Origin: Thiothrix litoralis
GTDB lineage: Bacteria > Pseudomonadota > Gammaproteobacteria > Thiotrichales > Thiotrichaceae
NCBI RefSeq assembly: GCF_017901135.1
Contig: NZ_CP072801.1
Coordinates: 1,550,001-1,614,000 of the forward strand
Length of the DNA stretch: 64,000 nucleotides
Direction of reading: 5' to 3'
Shown: one piece after another, positions 40,560-52,548 of the stretch
Numbering within the stretch: position 1 is the first letter of the stretch
Layout: every line of letters begins with the position of its first letter
Notes under the pieces: generated by a model
Database searches by the model: none
The model's input: only the letters and a program-made list of their open reading frames with translations
What the model was told of the DNA's origin: nothing
Program-made: the position numbers and the translations under genes

Positions 40560-40637
40560 TTGTTATTCAACACCATCCGCCTCATAACCAAGGTTCTTAC
40601 CTATCGTCTTACCGAGAGTCAAGATTATGATGACGGC
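40553..40637 (+). repeat. Cassette head, copy 2
   Basis: Second copy of the segment at 37863-37949. Here it directly follows attC D and leads without interruption into the AbrB-type antitoxin gene. Two cassettes with the same head in one array point to a duplicated cassette or to repeated insertion. Confidence 0.85.
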
Positions 40638-40980
40638 AACTGTTAGACCGTCCAGCAAAGGGCAAATTGTCATACCTAAAGAGGTGCGGGACTCTTTGCA
40701 CTGGGGTATAGGTGTTGAGTTGACATTGGTGACGACAGAATATGGGGTCATGCTACAGACTAAGATACCGCACAAGCGCAAACTTCCAGCAAAATCATTG
40801 CGTGGTTTCTTACAGCATACAGGCGCACCCGTGCCGATAGATCAGCTTTGCAAGCCCATCGAGTATACCGAAAACATAGCGCAACGCCCCCACCTACGCC
40901 ATAATTCCCGCTTGATTCCCAGCAAGCCCACGCTATCCCATGAACGAAACCCTGTTTTACGTCGCCGCCGCCCCCTTTGA
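40627..40980 (+). CDS. AbrB/VapB-type antitoxin, orphan, tail probably chimeric
   Basis: The first 75 residues are a SpoVT-AbrB domain antitoxin: TATVRPSSKGQIVIPKEVRD, then GIGVELTLVTTEYGVMLQTK and the linker PAKSLRGFLQHTGAPVP. The 40 last codons (from about IAQRPHLRHNSR) look like chromosomal sequence upstream of the QueD-like gene, and the frame overlaps that gene by 41 bases, so the natural C-terminus is lost or altered. No VapC follows. This is the right end of the cassette array. Confidence 0.65.
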   Translation: MMTATVRPSSKGQIVIPKEVRDSLHWGIGVELTLVTTEYGVMLQTKIPHKRKLPAKSLRGFLQHTGAPVPIDQLCKPIEYTENIAQRPHLRHNSRLIPSKPTLSHERNPVLRRRRPL

Positions 40981-42028
40981 AGCCGCCTGCCGCGTCGAAA
41001 ATGCCTTAGGGCAATCACCGCTTTCCGCCGGACACCCCGCCCGTCGCCTGCACGGACACAGCTTCCTCGCCAAAGTCCGCACCCTCAACACCGGGGCGAA
41101 CGCTGATTTGCGCCAACAACTGGCGGATTGCGTCGCGCCACTCGACTACAACGACCTCAACCAATTCCTGCCAATGCCCACGGATGAAAACCTCGCCCGC
41201 TGGATTCGCGCCCGCCTCGCCCTGCCCAGCGTTGCCTCGGTCGGCGTGCAAAGCACCTTGCACCAAGGCGCAGACCTCGACCTTGCTGACAACGCCCACA
41301 TCTGGCGACGTTTCCGCTTTGAAGCCGCGCACCGCTTGCCCAATGTCGCCCCCGGCCATCAATGTGGGCGGATGCACGGCCACGGCTTTGAAGTCATCCT
41401 GCACGCCAACCAAAACCTGCAAGCGCAAGACATGGGCGTGGACTTCGACCGTCTCGAAGCCGTCTGGCAACCGTTGCATGAGCAATTGCACCACCACTGC
41501 CTCAACGACATTCCCGGTCTGGAAAACCCCACCAGTGAAATGCTCGCCGCATGGCTGTGGGAACGCCTCAAGCCCGAACTCGACGCGCTCTCCTGGGTCA
41601 GTGTGTACGAAACCGTCACCGCAGGCTGTCACTACGACGGGCAACATTACCGCATCTGGAAAGACCAACGCTTTGAAAGTGCCCTGACGCTGACCCGTGC
41701 CGCCCCCAATGATAGCGTGCGTCGCCTGCACGGGCACAGCTACCTGCTACGCCTGCACCTCACCGCCGCGCTCGACACCGTGATGGGCTGGACAGTCGAT
41801 TACGGTGACGTAAAGTCGCAATTCAAGCCGATTTACCAACAGCTCGACCACCACAACCTCAACGAATTGCCGGGGCTGGACGAACCCGACGCCGCCAGCA
41901 TTGCCCGCTGGATACGCGCTCAAGCCGAACCCGGCTTGCCACAACTTGACCGCATCGACCTATACGAAACGCCGGGCTGCGGCGTAGTGCTCTCATGGGG
42001 CGAACACGAACCGGGGTTGCCTGTATGA
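40940..42028 (+). CDS. Three-domain QueD/6-pyruvoyltetrahydropterin synthase-like protein
   Basis: 362 residues made of three QueD-type domains (about 1-115, 120-235, 240-355); normal QueD has one of about 120. Each has the zinc HGH: RRLHGHSF at 38-40, GRMHGHGFEV, and RRLHGHSYLL. Only the middle domain has the complete set, FRFEAAHRLPN with the first zinc His and GHQCGRMHGHG with the catalytic Cys; domain 1 has AAC for AAH and domain 3 SAL, and neither has the Cys before HGH. The protein should make 6-carboxytetrahydropterin in the queuosine pathway through the middle domain. It overlaps queE by ATGA. Confidence 0.85.
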   Translation: MNETLFYVAAAPFEAACRVENALGQSPLSAGHPARRLHGHSFLAKVRTLNTGANADLRQQLADCVAPLDYNDLNQFLPMPTDENLARWIRARLALPSVASVGVQSTLHQGADLDLADNAHIWRRFRFEAAHRLPNVAPGHQCGRMHGHGFEVILHANQNLQAQDMGVDFDRLEAVWQPLHEQLHHHCLNDIPGLENPTSEMLAAWLWERLKPELDALSWVSVYETVTAGCHYDGQHYRIWKDQRFESALTLTRAAPNDSVRRLHGHSYLLRLHLTAALDTVMGWTVDYGDVKSQFKPIYQQLDHHNLNELPGLDEPDAASIARWIRAQAEPGLPQLDRIDLYETPGCGVVLSWGEHEPGLPV

Positions 42029-42666
42029 CCTATTCCGTCAAAGAAATCTTCTACACCCTGCAAGGCGAAGGCTTCCACGCCGGTCGCCCTGCCCTGTTCT
42101 GCCGCTTTGCAGGCTGCAATTTATGGTCGGGATTGGAAGCCGACCGCGCCAAAGCCGTCTGCCATTTCTGCGACACCGATTTCGTCGGGGTGGATGGCAT
42201 CAACGGCGGCAAATTCCGCACCGCGCAAGCCTTGGTGGAAGTCATCACCCGCGAATGGTGGATCGGCGTGAAACAGGATATGAATCGCTTCATCGTCTTC
42301 ACTGGCGGCGAACCCTTGCTGCAACTGGATCAAGCCCTGATCGACGCATTACACAAAGAAAACTTCGAGATTGCAGTAGAAACCAACGGCACCAAACCCG
42401 CCCCCGCAGGCATCGACTGGCTATGCGTCAGCCCCAAAGCCGACAGCGAATTAGTGCTCACACACGGCAATGAACTGAAACTGGTGTACCCGCAACCCTT
42501 GGCTATGCCCGAACGTTTCGCCGGGCTGGATTTCCAGCATTTCTACCTGCAAGCGTTGGATGGGGCAGAACAGGCAAAAAATACCAAAGCGGCGATTGCC
42601 TATTGTATGCAACACCCGCAGTGGAAGCTGAGTGTGCAAACCCATAAATTGCTGGGGATTCCGTAG
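42025..42666 (+). CDS. queE: 7-carboxy-7-deazaguanine synthase QueE
   Basis: Radical SAM enzyme of 213 residues that forms the deazapurine ring from 6-carboxytetrahydropterin. The start at 42025 overlaps the upstream stop. EIFYTLQGEGFHAGRPALFC and the QueE-type cluster motif CX14CX2C (FAGCNLWSGLEADRAKAVCH, then FCDTDF) are intact; FTGGEPLLQLD and VETNGT are the SAM and substrate motifs. Coupled to the QueD-like gene; QueC function must be supplied elsewhere, since only a remnant is at 29932-30069. Confidence 0.93.
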   Translation: MTYSVKEIFYTLQGEGFHAGRPALFCRFAGCNLWSGLEADRAKAVCHFCDTDFVGVDGINGGKFRTAQALVEVITREWWIGVKQDMNRFIVFTGGEPLLQLDQALIDALHKENFEIAVETNGTKPAPAGIDWLCVSPKADSELVLTHGNELKLVYPQPLAMPERFAGLDFQHFYLQALDGAEQAKNTKAAIAYCMQHPQWKLSVQTHKLLGIP

Positions 42667-42688
42667 GGTGAGCGAACAACGCAAGCCA

Positions 42689-45253
42689 CTATAGCAATCG
42701 CTTAACCTTACGCGTCGCCAGCGCCTGCAACGGGTCATCCGGCCACGGATGCTTGGGGTAACGCCCCTTCATATCCTTTTTCACATCATGGTAAGACGTG
42801 CGCCAAAATCCCGCCAAATCCTGCGTAATCTGCAACGGCCTGCCCGCTGGGGAAAGCAGGTGCACCAGCAGCGCCACTCTGCCATTGGCAATCGTCGGGG
42901 TTTGTTCGCACCCAAACATTTCCTGCAATTTCACCGCGAGTACCGGCGGCGCTTGGCTGTAGTCGATGGCAATGGAACTCCCGGAGGGAACTTCCAGCCG
43001 TTTGGGGGCAAGCTGTTCAAGGCGCTGTTGCCTGTCCCACGGCAACAAGGTGCTGAGAATCGCGCTTAAATCCAGCTTTCTGAAATCACCCAGCACATTG
43101 ACCGTATCCAAATACGGAGCAAGCCAGTTTTCCAGTGTTGCCAACAGGTTAGTGCGGCTCACATCAGGCCAATGCTGCTCAGGCTCGACGCGGTGCAACA
43201 AATTGACCCTTGCGCACCATTGTTCGTGTTCCGCCTGCCACGGCAACACATCCAACCCTTGCTTGCGGATGAATCCGATCAGGGCGGTGCTTTTCGCCTC
43301 GGCTGGCACGGCTTGCAGGGCTTTACGTTGCAAGACCAGTGCGCCAATTTTGTGCTGTGCTTCGGCGATGAAGCGCCCGGCTTTGGTATCCCATTCCACC
43401 ACGGTTTGTGTGCGTACCTGATCTGCCAAAGCGCTGGCAAACAGCTTGTCATCCAGTGCGGCAGCGGCACGGATCGTGTCGCTTTTCGCACCGCCCGTGC
43501 TGCTGACTTCGGCAATCGCCAGCCACGCCTGATTGCCAAGCGCGTGTTTGCCGGGCAAGTCGGCACTACGTCCATTAGCGAGCTGGTAGCCGCCGGAATG
43601 CCGCCGTCTAGCAATACGATCCGGGTAGGCGCAGGCCAGCAAATAGCCGTGAATTTGCGGGGCGAGGAGCAAAAAGCTCACACCGCTTTCTGGCAATGTC
43701 TGGGCGCGAACTTGCTCAACAAACTGATTTGCCAGTTGGCGGGTACGTTGCAGCCAGCCTTGCTGTGGGTACGGGCACTTGGCTGTGCCTGCCAGTATTT
43801 CCAGCGGCTGGCTAATGTCGGGATTGTCTTGGCTGAACGGGTTACGTTCGGAAAGCAGGCTGGCAAGGTTGGCGGCGGCGCTCAAGTGTCCGGCTTGTGC
43901 GCCACAAATCAGCAGGTGGGCAAGGCGAGGATGCACCGGCAGATTGCACATCACTTGCCCGTGTGCAGTCAGTACCGTGGCTTTGCCCTTGCGTTGAATC
44001 GCACCCAGTGTTTCCAGCAAATCCAGCGCCTGTTGCCAAAGGCCAGCAGGCGGCACATCCAACCAGCGTAATTCCGCTGGGTCATCAACACCCCATTGCA
44101 GCAATTGCAAGGCCAGTGGGGCGAGATCGGCACGCAAAATTTCCGGGGTATTGTGCGCTGCCAGTTGTTCTTGCTGATTTTCCGTCCAAAGTCGATAGCA
44201 CACACCGGGGGCAAGTCGGCCTGCCCGCCCGGCTCGTTGGGTGCTGGAGGCGCGGGAAATACGCGTGGTATGCAAACCCGTCATGCCGGTGCCGGGGTCA
44301 AAACGGGCTTCGCGCACCAGCCCAGAATCCACGACCACATCCACACCTTCGATGGTCAGGCTGGTTTCGGCGATATTGGTTGCCAGCACGATTTTGCGTT
44401 CGTCGGCGTTGGCAAGGGGCGCGATGGCCTGTTGCTGTTCCTCCAGCGTGAGGTTGCCGTACATCGGGCGCAAATGCACGCCACGCATCCGGCGTCCCAC
44501 CAGCCATTCGCCGAGTGCTTCGGTGGTGCGGTGAATTTCCCCCTGTCCGGGCAGAAAGGCGAGGATGCTGCTGGCGGGGTTGTCGCTCAAGGCTTGCCGC
44601 AGGGTGACAAGCATACGTTCGACAATGCGTTCGCCGGGTTTGGCGGCTTGCCCATAGCGAATGTCTACCGGGTAAGTACGGCCTTCACTGCGCACCACCG
44701 GCGCGTCATCCAGCAGACTGGCGATGGCAACGCTATCCAGCGTGGCGGACATCACCAACAGTTTCAGCGGATGGCTGGCGTCACGGAACAGTTCACGCCC
44801 TTTCAAACACAGGCTGAGGGCGAGGTCAGAATCCAGATTGCGTTCGTGGAATTCGTCGAAAATCACCAAGCCAACGCCGTCCAGCGACGGGTCTTGCTGC
44901 ACAAAACGGGTGAGGACGCCTTCGGTAATGACTTCAATGCGGGTCTGGCGGCTGGTTTTGTTGTCGAGCCGCATTCGGTAGCCCACGGTTTGGCCTGCAC
45001 TTTCGTTCAGTAGGCTGGCCATGCGGTGCGCGGCATTTTTAGCGGCAATGCGGCGCGGTTCGAGCATGAGAATTTTTTTACCGGCAAGCCACGGCTCATT
45101 GAGCAATGCGAGCGGCACACGGGTGGTTTTGCCTGCGCCGGGTGGCGCTTCCAACACGACTTCGTGGCGTTCACGCAGCGCTTGCTTAAGATCGTCGATA
45201 ACAGCTTCAATGGGAAGCGCTTGTTCGGTCAATGGCGTTTTCATGCGCGGCAT
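42689..45253 (-). CDS. hrpB: ATP-dependent helicase HrpB
   Basis: DEAH-box-like RNA helicase of about 854 residues. APPGAGKTTRVPLALL is Walker A, VIFDEFHERNLDSDLAL motif II, LLVMSATLDSVAIASLL motif III, LATNIAETSLTIEGVDVVVD motif V and QRAGRAGRLAPGVCYRLW motif VI; the long C-terminal part with ALLVHLLSPAGRPLQITQDL is specific to HrpB. The start is uncertain among three close codons (45262 GTG, 45253 ATG, 45244 ATG); 45253 is used here. Function in E. coli is unclear. Convergent with queE. Confidence 0.92.
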   Translation of the reverse strand: MPRMKTPLTEQALPIEAVIDDLKQALRERHEVVLEAPPGAGKTTRVPLALLNEPWLAGKKILMLEPRRIAAKNAAHRMASLLNESAGQTVGYRMRLDNKTSRQTRIEVITEGVLTRFVQQDPSLDGVGLVIFDEFHERNLDSDLALSLCLKGRELFRDASHPLKLLVMSATLDSVAIASLLDDAPVVRSEGRTYPVDIRYGQAAKPGERIVERMLVTLRQALSDNPASSILAFLPGQGEIHRTTEALGEWLVGRRMRGVHLRPMYGNLTLEEQQQAIAPLANADERKIVLATNIAETSLTIEGVDVVVDSGLVREARFDPGTGMTGLHTTRISRASSTQRAGRAGRLAPGVCYRLWTENQQEQLAAHNTPEILRADLAPLALQLLQWGVDDPAELRWLDVPPAGLWQQALDLLETLGAIQRKGKATVLTAHGQVMCNLPVHPRLAHLLICGAQAGHLSAAANLASLLSERNPFSQDNPDISQPLEILAGTAKCPYPQQGWLQRTRQLANQFVEQVRAQTLPESGVSFLLLAPQIHGYLLACAYPDRIARRRHSGGYQLANGRSADLPGKHALGNQAWLAIAEVSSTGGAKSDTIRAAAALDDKLFASALADQVRTQTVVEWDTKAGRFIAEAQHKIGALVLQRKALQAVPAEAKSTALIGFIRKQGLDVLPWQAEHEQWCARVNLLHRVEPEQHWPDVSRTNLLATLENWLAPYLDTVNVLGDFRKLDLSAILSTLLPWDRQQRLEQLAPKRLEVPSGSSIAIDYSQAPPVLAVKLQEMFGCEQTPTIANGRVALLVHLLSPAGRPLQITQDLAGFWRTSYHDVKKDMKGRYPKHPWPDDPLQALATRKVKRLL

Positions 45254-45310
45254 GATAGCCACTTAAAGCCGTTGCTGCCAGCAAATACCCCACCAATCAC
45301 CCGGCGAATT

Positions 45311-45420
45311 TCAGGCAGCTACCTGCTGCTGTTCAACCTTTGTTTCTTCACGGATGACCCGGCGTAAGGTTGCCTCCAGATAGCGGCGGAGATTAATCAG
45401 CCAGTTAAAACCCTTGTCGT
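45311..45420 (-). pseudogene. C-terminal remnant of a BrnA-like antitoxin
   Basis: The frame to the TGA at 45311 reads NDKGFNWLINLRRYLEATLR, RVIREETKVEQQQ. It resembles the end of BrnA-type antitoxins such as that at 12732-12989 (LIND..., LEDILRRIIREEM), with part of the middle missing and no start. It sits in the 170 bases between hrpB and the EamA gene. Confidence 0.4.
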
Positions 45421-46317
45421 TCAGGCGCGGCTCCTTTGTCCCCACATCACCAGCATCCCAGCGGCAATAATCACACTCATGCCCAGCAACGCCAACCAAC
45501 TCAGCGACTCATTCCACAACAACCACCCCAGCAGCGCAGCAAACACCACTGACGCATAGGTAAACGCCCCCAACTGCCCCGCAGACGCGTGCCCGTAAGC
45601 CGCCGTCAGCAACAATTGCGCCAACGTAGCGAACGCCCCCAACAGCATCAACCAGCCATACGCCGCCGCATCTAACGGCTGCCAGTAAAGCACCGCCGGA
45701 ATCACCGACAACACACTGGCAAACAGCGCGAAATAAAACACCACCCGCCGCGCCGGTTCCTCGCGGGAACGCATCCGCCGGATACTGACCTTGGTTCCCC
45801 CACCCAGCACCGCACCCGCCAACCCTGCCAGCACCGCAAGGTTAAACACGCTTGCCTCCTGCATCGGATTCAGCACCAACATCACACCAACGAAACCGAG
45901 CGCGATAGCCGCAACGGTATGCCACGACAGGCGTTCCTGCATCCAAAAAAACGCCACGATGGGTACGAAAAACGGCATGGTCTGTTTCAGCAGCGCCGCC
46001 TCCGCCAACGGCAAACGCGCCCAAGCGTAATAGAGGCACGTCATGGCGATCACCCCGGTCAGCGCCCGCATAAAATGCAAATGCAGGCAGGTGGTTTTCA
46101 GCGCCTGCACCCCACCGCGATGCCACAACCACGGTAACAACAACACCAACCCAAACAGGTTGCGGAAAAACACCGTCTGTTCGGTAGAAGCCACCCCGTG
46201 CAAATGCTTAATCACCATCCCCGAACACACCAGAAAAAATTCCGACGCAAGGATAAGCACAGCACCACGGGCAAGGCCACTGCTAGGCATCCTGGCGTTG
46301 GCGGCATTCAGATTCAT
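45421..46317 (-). CDS. EamA/RhaT-family (DMT) transporter
   Basis: 298 residues from the ATG at 46317 (AAGGTAGCGATA ahead of it). Ten hydrophobic segments in two EamA repeats; GVIAMTCLYYAWARLPLAEA and LKQTMPFFVPIVAFFWMQER in the first, AYGHASAGQLGAFTYASVVF and LGWLLWNESLSW in the second are typical. Likely an exporter of a small metabolite; the substrate cannot be predicted. Transcribed alone, divergent from the SHOCT gene. Confidence 0.9.
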   Translation of the reverse strand: MNLNAANARMPSSGLARGAVLILASEFFLVCSGMVIKHLHGVASTEQTVFFRNLFGLVLLLPWLWHRGGVQALKTTCLHLHFMRALTGVIAMTCLYYAWARLPLAEAALLKQTMPFFVPIVAFFWMQERLSWHTVAAIALGFVGVMLVLNPMQEASVFNLAVLAGLAGAVLGGGTKVSIRRMRSREEPARRVVFYFALFASVLSVIPAVLYWQPLDAAAYGWLMLLGAFATLAQLLLTAAYGHASAGQLGAFTYASVVFAALLGWLLWNESLSWLALLGMSVIIAAGMLVMWGQRSRA

Positions 46318-46455
46318 TATCGCTACCTTTTCAGCAAAACATTGCAATTAAACATTCAGCCCTGATAATGAAGGTATCGACGAAATGGTGCAAAGCACAA
46401 TTACCAACTATTCATCGAGAAGCACACCACTCACCCCACCACTGGAGATTACACC

Positions 46456-47304
46456 GTGCAAGCATTTACCAATCATGGCCAAAACGTCATCAATGACTTG
46501 GCTCAACGTTATGGCCTTTCCAAGGACGCTGTTACCAACATGCTCTACGCCGTTATGAACGGCAACGGCACGATGGCGCAATTTAATATCCCCGAACTGG
46601 GCGGCGGCGGCCAGTGGATGCAGGGCGGCATGACCATGGTCGGTGACATGTTTAATTACGGCTTGAAAACAACCGTGAACAACCTGTGCGCAGAGCTTTC
46701 CAACCTGCTTTCCAGCCAGAACCCGGCTATGTTCCAACCGCCCGTCAGCAGCCAGTCGCAATATCAGGGCAATGGTCAGCAGCAAAACAGCAACAACGGG
46801 CAGAATAGCCTGTTTGTTGCCAACCCGTCAGGCTACGGCAACTGGTGGCAGGCAGATCTCGGTCAGGCTTCTTCCTCCGGCGCACAAAACAACATCCGCT
46901 ACGCCTACTTCCCGTCTACCCAGCGGCTGGCGTTGGAAATCAACGGTCATGTCACCATCTATGACACGCTGGATAACCAGATTGGCGGTGTTTCCCAGCA
47001 ACAAAGCGGTAGCGCATCGCTTACCTTCACTAGCCAGTACGGGTTAGTGCAAGTCGAAAACCTGCCGATTATTTCCATTGATGGCGTCGCCCAACAGCCG
47101 AAAAATCAGGCTCCGGTGCAGAACAACCCATTTACCCCGCCCCCGGTTTCCACACCTGCGCCAGCGCAAAACTTAAACAATACCAATGTCTCAGAAAGCG
47201 ATATTTTCGCCCTGATTGAAAAGCTGGCTGACCTGAAACAGAAGGGTATTCTCAGCGACGAAGAATTCGCGACGAAAAAGGCCGAGTTGTTGCAACGGCT
47301 GTAA
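46456..47304 (+). CDS. SHOCT-domain protein of unknown function
   Basis: 282 residues. The N-terminal region (INDLAQRYGLSKDAVTNMLY, GGGGQWMQGGMTMVGDMFN) is followed by a Gln/Asn/Ser-rich linker (about 95-115), a beta-rich middle (FVANPSGYGNWWQADLGQAS, LALEINGHVTIYDTLDNQIG) and a second low-complexity linker. The C-terminus, IFALIEKLADLKQKGILSDE and EFATKKAELLQRL, is a SHOCT domain, a short oligomerising helix pair. No signal peptide. Proteins of this build are usually hypothetical. Confidence 0.7.
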   Translation: MQAFTNHGQNVINDLAQRYGLSKDAVTNMLYAVMNGNGTMAQFNIPELGGGGQWMQGGMTMVGDMFNYGLKTTVNNLCAELSNLLSSQNPAMFQPPVSSQSQYQGNGQQQNSNNGQNSLFVANPSGYGNWWQADLGQASSSGAQNNIRYAYFPSTQRLALEINGHVTIYDTLDNQIGGVSQQQSGSASLTFTSQYGLVQVENLPIISIDGVAQQPKNQAPVQNNPFTPPPVSTPAPAQNLNNTNVSESDIFALIEKLADLKQKGILSDEEFATKKAELLQRL

Positions 47305-47345
47305 CTTGCAGGCAGGGCAGACCTCTGTGTCTGTCCAGCAACCGG

Positions 47346-48431
47346 TTACAAAATCGCGGTGGCCTTGATTTGCGCAAACACCTGCATTCCCTTATACAAA
47401 CCCAGCACGGCGGCAGATTTGTGGGTGATACCCGCCAGCAAGGCTGTCCCCCCCACGTTCAGCCGTAGCATGGTTCTCCCCTGCTGGTCATTCGCTAGCC
47501 CAGTAATCGTCGCGGGTAACACATTGAGAATGCTGGAATCCTGCACCGGATGCAGCGCAATCGCCACATCGCTGGCATAAACCCGCAGCCGCAACGGCTC
47601 CCCAACAGCAAACGCCTGCCCGGTCGGCAAGCTGATCTCACCACCGGGAAAGGCCATACGGGTGAGGTGAAATTCCGCCTCATACGCACTCACGGTTCCG
47701 ACCAGAATGGTGGACGCCTGCTGGCCTTGCGCCAGGGGTGAATCCAGCGCGGTCATGGTTTCCTCCAGCGTGCCGGAACGCAGCACCTTGCCTTTTTCCA
47801 GCACCACCAGATAATCCGCCAGCCGGGTCACTTCCTGCGGGGAATGGGTGACGTAAAGGATGGGAATATCAAGCTCATTATTGAGACGGGTCAGAAACGG
47901 CAGAATTTCCTGCTTGCGTTGTAAATCGAGTGCCGCCAGTGGTTCATCCATCAGCAGCACTTGTGGGCAAACCGCCAAGGCACGAGCAATGGCAACCCGC
48001 TGGCGTTCGCCACCGGAGAGGCGTTCCGGTAGCCGCTCCAGTAAGTGGCTGATACCGAGTAATTCCACCGCCTGTTCCAGACCGTCGGGCTGGCGGATGA
48101 AAAAGGCGCGTTTACGCCCGTATTCCAGATTTTTGCGCACATTCAGATGCGGGAACAGGTTGGCTTCCTGAAACACATAGCCCAGTGGGCGTTTCCACGT
48201 CGGTAAGAATACAGCCTGCTTGCTGTCCTGCCAGAGCTTGCCGCGTACTCGCAGGAAACCTTCGCGAGGCCGTTCCAAGCCAGCAATGCAACGCAACAAC
48301 GTGGTCTTGCCGGAACCGGAATGCCCGAACAGCGCGGTCACACCCTTGCCCGGCAGTTGCAAATCCGTTTCCAGAGTAAACCCGCTCAGCGGCAGGTGGA
48401 AACGGATGTCGATGGCACTTGTACTACTCAT
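47346..48431 (-). CDS. modC: Molybdate ABC transporter ATP-binding protein ModC
   Basis: 361 residues. Walker [14 protein letters not shown], the Q-loop region [20 protein letters not shown], signature [15 protein letters not shown] and Walker [13 protein letters not shown], followed by a C-terminal TOBE (molybdate-binding) domain from about 290. Imports molybdate for molybdoenzymes. The start overlaps modB (ATGA). Confidence 0.95.
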   Translation of the reverse strand: MSSTSAIDIRFHLPLSGFTLETDLQLPGKGVTALFGHSGSGKTTLLRCIAGLERPREGFLRVRGKLWQDSKQAVFLPTWKRPLGYVFQEANLFPHLNVRKNLEYGRKRAFFIRQPDGLEQAVELLGISHLLERLPERLSGGERQRVAIARALAVCPQVLLMDEPLAALDLQRKQEILPFLTRLNNELDIPILYVTHSPQEVTRLADYLVVLEKGKVLRSGTLEETMTALDSPLAQGQQASTILVGTVSAYEAEFHLTRMAFPGGEISLPTGQAFAVGEPLRLRVYASDVAIALHPVQDSSILNVLPATITGLANDQQGRTMLRLNVGGTALLAGITHKSAAVLGLYKGMQVFAQIKATAIL

Positions 48432-49108
48432 GGTTTTGCGGCTCCCGGCTGACGGTTGAGGGAGTACATCAGCAGCAGTACCACAAAGGAAAACACCACC
48501 ATGCCGCCCGCCAGCCAGTGCGCTTCGGCGTATTCCATCGCTTCGACGTGATCGTAAATCTGTACCGACACCACGCGGGTTTTGTCGGGAATATTGCCGC
48601 CGATCATCAGCACTACGCCAAATTCCCCCACCGTATGCGCAAAGCCGAGGATTCCAGCGGTGAAAAAACCGGGGCGTGCCAGTGGTATCGCCACGCTGAA
48701 AAAGGCATCCAGCGGTTTCGCCCGCAAGGTACTGGCGGCTTCCAGCAAACGCATGTCGATGGCTTCAAACGCATTCTGGATCGGCTGCACCACAAAGGGC
48801 AGCGAATAGAATACCGACGCCACCACCAACCCGGCGAAGGTGAACGGCAGCGTGCCGATGCCAAGCGCTTGCGTCAGTTGACCGACCATGCCCTGCGGCC
48901 CCATCAGCACCAACAGGTAAAAGCCGATCACGCTGGGCGGCAGCACAATCGGCAAAGCCACCAGTGTGCTTAGCGGCGTTTTCCACCAGCGACGGGTATG
49001 CGCCAAATGCCACGCCAGCGGTGTGCCGATCAGCAGCAGGATCGCAGTCGTGACGGTGGCCAGTTGCAAGGTCAGCCAAATCGCCGACCAGTCACTCGCG
49101 GTCAACAT
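48428..49108 (-). CDS. modB: Molybdate ABC transporter permease ModB
   Basis: 226 residues with five to six membrane segments. The permease start [40 protein letters not shown] and the EAA loop ([20 protein letters not shown]) are characteristic, as is [20 protein letters not shown]. Lies 3 bases after modA and overlaps modC. Confidence 0.95.
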   Translation of the reverse strand: MLTASDWSAIWLTLQLATVTTAILLLIGTPLAWHLAHTRRWWKTPLSTLVALPIVLPPSVIGFYLLVLMGPQGMVGQLTQALGIGTLPFTFAGLVVASVFYSLPFVVQPIQNAFEAIDMRLLEAASTLRAKPLDAFFSVAIPLARPGFFTAGILGFAHTVGEFGVVLMIGGNIPDKTRVVSVQIYDHVEAMEYAEAHWLAGGMVVFSFVVLLLMYSLNRQPGAAKP

Positions 49109-49111
49109 GAT

Positions 49112-51288
<2,177 letters not shown>

Positions 51289-51306
51289 AAGCAACCAGCA
51301 CACGCA

Positions 51307-52365
51307 TCAGGCGTGCAGCGACGCCATGTCGATCACAAAGCGGTATTTCACATCGCTCTTCAACATGCGCTCGTAGGCGGCATTGATCTCCTGAATCTTG
51401 ATGACTTCGATGTCGGAAGTAATGCCGTGTTCACCGCAAAAATCCAGCATTTCCTGGGTTTCGGCAATGCCACCGATGAGGGAACCGGCCACTGACTTGC
51501 GCCCCAACACCAGCGGTGCGGAATTCAGGAAGGGTTCCAATGGCCCCAGATAACCAACCAGCACCAGTGTGCCGCTGATGTTCAGGGTCGGCATATAGGG
51601 GTTGATGTCATGCACGTAAGGCACAGTGTCGATGATCAGGTCGAAGCGACTTTTGACCGCTGCCATCTGGGCTTCATCGGTGGAGATCACGATATTGTCT
51701 GCCCCCAGACGGCGGGCATCCTGCTCCTTGCCCGGCGAACGGGTAAACAGGGTGACTTCAGCGCCGAGTGCCTTGGCGAGTTTCAGTGCCATGTGACCGA
51801 GGCCACCCAGACCGACAACCGCGACTTTACTGCCGTTGCCGACTTTCCAGTGGCGCAGCGGCGAGTAAGTGGTGATACCGGCACACAGTAACGGCGCAGC
51901 ACCTGCCAGATCCAAACCATCCGGCACTTTCAGCACAAACTTGTCAGAAACGACGATCTTTTCGGAATACCCGCCGTAAGTGACCGTGTGGTCGTGCCGG
52001 TCAGTGCCGTTGTAGGTCATGGTCGGAAATTCCTCACAATACTGTTCCAGCCCATGATCGCAAGGCTCGCAATGTTGGCAGGAATCGACCATGCAGCCGA
52101 CCCCGACCTGATCGCCTGCTTTAAAGCGGGTAACAGCGGCACCGACACTGATGACGCGACCAATGATTTCGTGACCGGGCACGACGGGGTAAACGCTGTT
52201 AGCCCAATCATTGCGGGCTTGATGCAAGTCAGAGTGGCATACCCCGCAAAACAGGATGTCGATGACCACATCGTCAGCACGTGGCTCGCGTCGCTCAAAA
52301 CGATAGGGAGCCAGGCTGTCCTGCGCGGACTGTACGGCGTAACCAAGAATAGGGGTGCTCATCAA
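51307..52365 (-). CDS. Zinc NAD(P)-dependent alcohol dehydrogenase (YahK/CAD type)
   Basis: 352 residues. Catalytic zinc residues: Cys in CGVCHSDLHQARND, the GHEIIGRVISVG box and a later Cys; structural zinc in CQHCEPCDHGLEQYC. The cofactor fold is VAVVGLGGLGHMALKLAKAL. The GYSEKIVV, PLLCAGITTYSPLRHWKVGN parts place it with YahK and cinnamyl alcohol dehydrogenase-like aldehyde reductases. Physiological substrate unknown; probably NADPH-linked aldehyde reduction. Confidence 0.92.
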   Translation of the reverse strand: MMSTPILGYAVQSAQDSLAPYRFERREPRADDVVIDILFCGVCHSDLHQARNDWANSVYPVVPGHEIIGRVISVGAAVTRFKAGDQVGVGCMVDSCQHCEPCDHGLEQYCEEFPTMTYNGTDRHDHTVTYGGYSEKIVVSDKFVLKVPDGLDLAGAAPLLCAGITTYSPLRHWKVGNGSKVAVVGLGGLGHMALKLAKALGAEVTLFTRSPGKEQDARRLGADNIVISTDEAQMAAVKSRFDLIIDTVPYVHDINPYMPTLNISGTLVLVGYLGPLEPFLNSAPLVLGRKSVAGSLIGGIAETQEMLDFCGEHGITSDIEVIKIQEINAAYERMLKSDVKYRFVIDMASLHA

Positions 52366-52548
52366 TTAACTCCAAGGTAGCGAAAGTGGGGATTCATGCG
52401 GGGAGAATCGTACTTGTTTTGCGGGCAATAACAGAAACCTTACACAGGCTTGGGGCTGAAATGCTATTGCTGCCCTTACCAGTATTCCTGCAAATTGCCG
52501 ATGTTCCGCATAAACTATCGACATTAGCGTAAAGAAAGGATTAAAGAT

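Noticed and set aside
40860-40939. PreQ1 riboswitch or fifth attC before the QueD-like gene
   Set aside because: No C-rich pseudoknot pattern for preQ1 is seen. GCGCAACGCC near 40880 resembles an attC core, but it does not complement the GTTACGC cassette start and has no partner arm.
43172-44071. 299-codon open frame on the plus strand opposite hrpB
   Set aside because: It is antisense to a well-supported helicase gene in a GC-rich region where opposite frames stay open by chance; the product has no family pattern and no ribosome-binding site. The same holds for long opposite frames over fumarase, the multicopper oxidase and the MFS gene.
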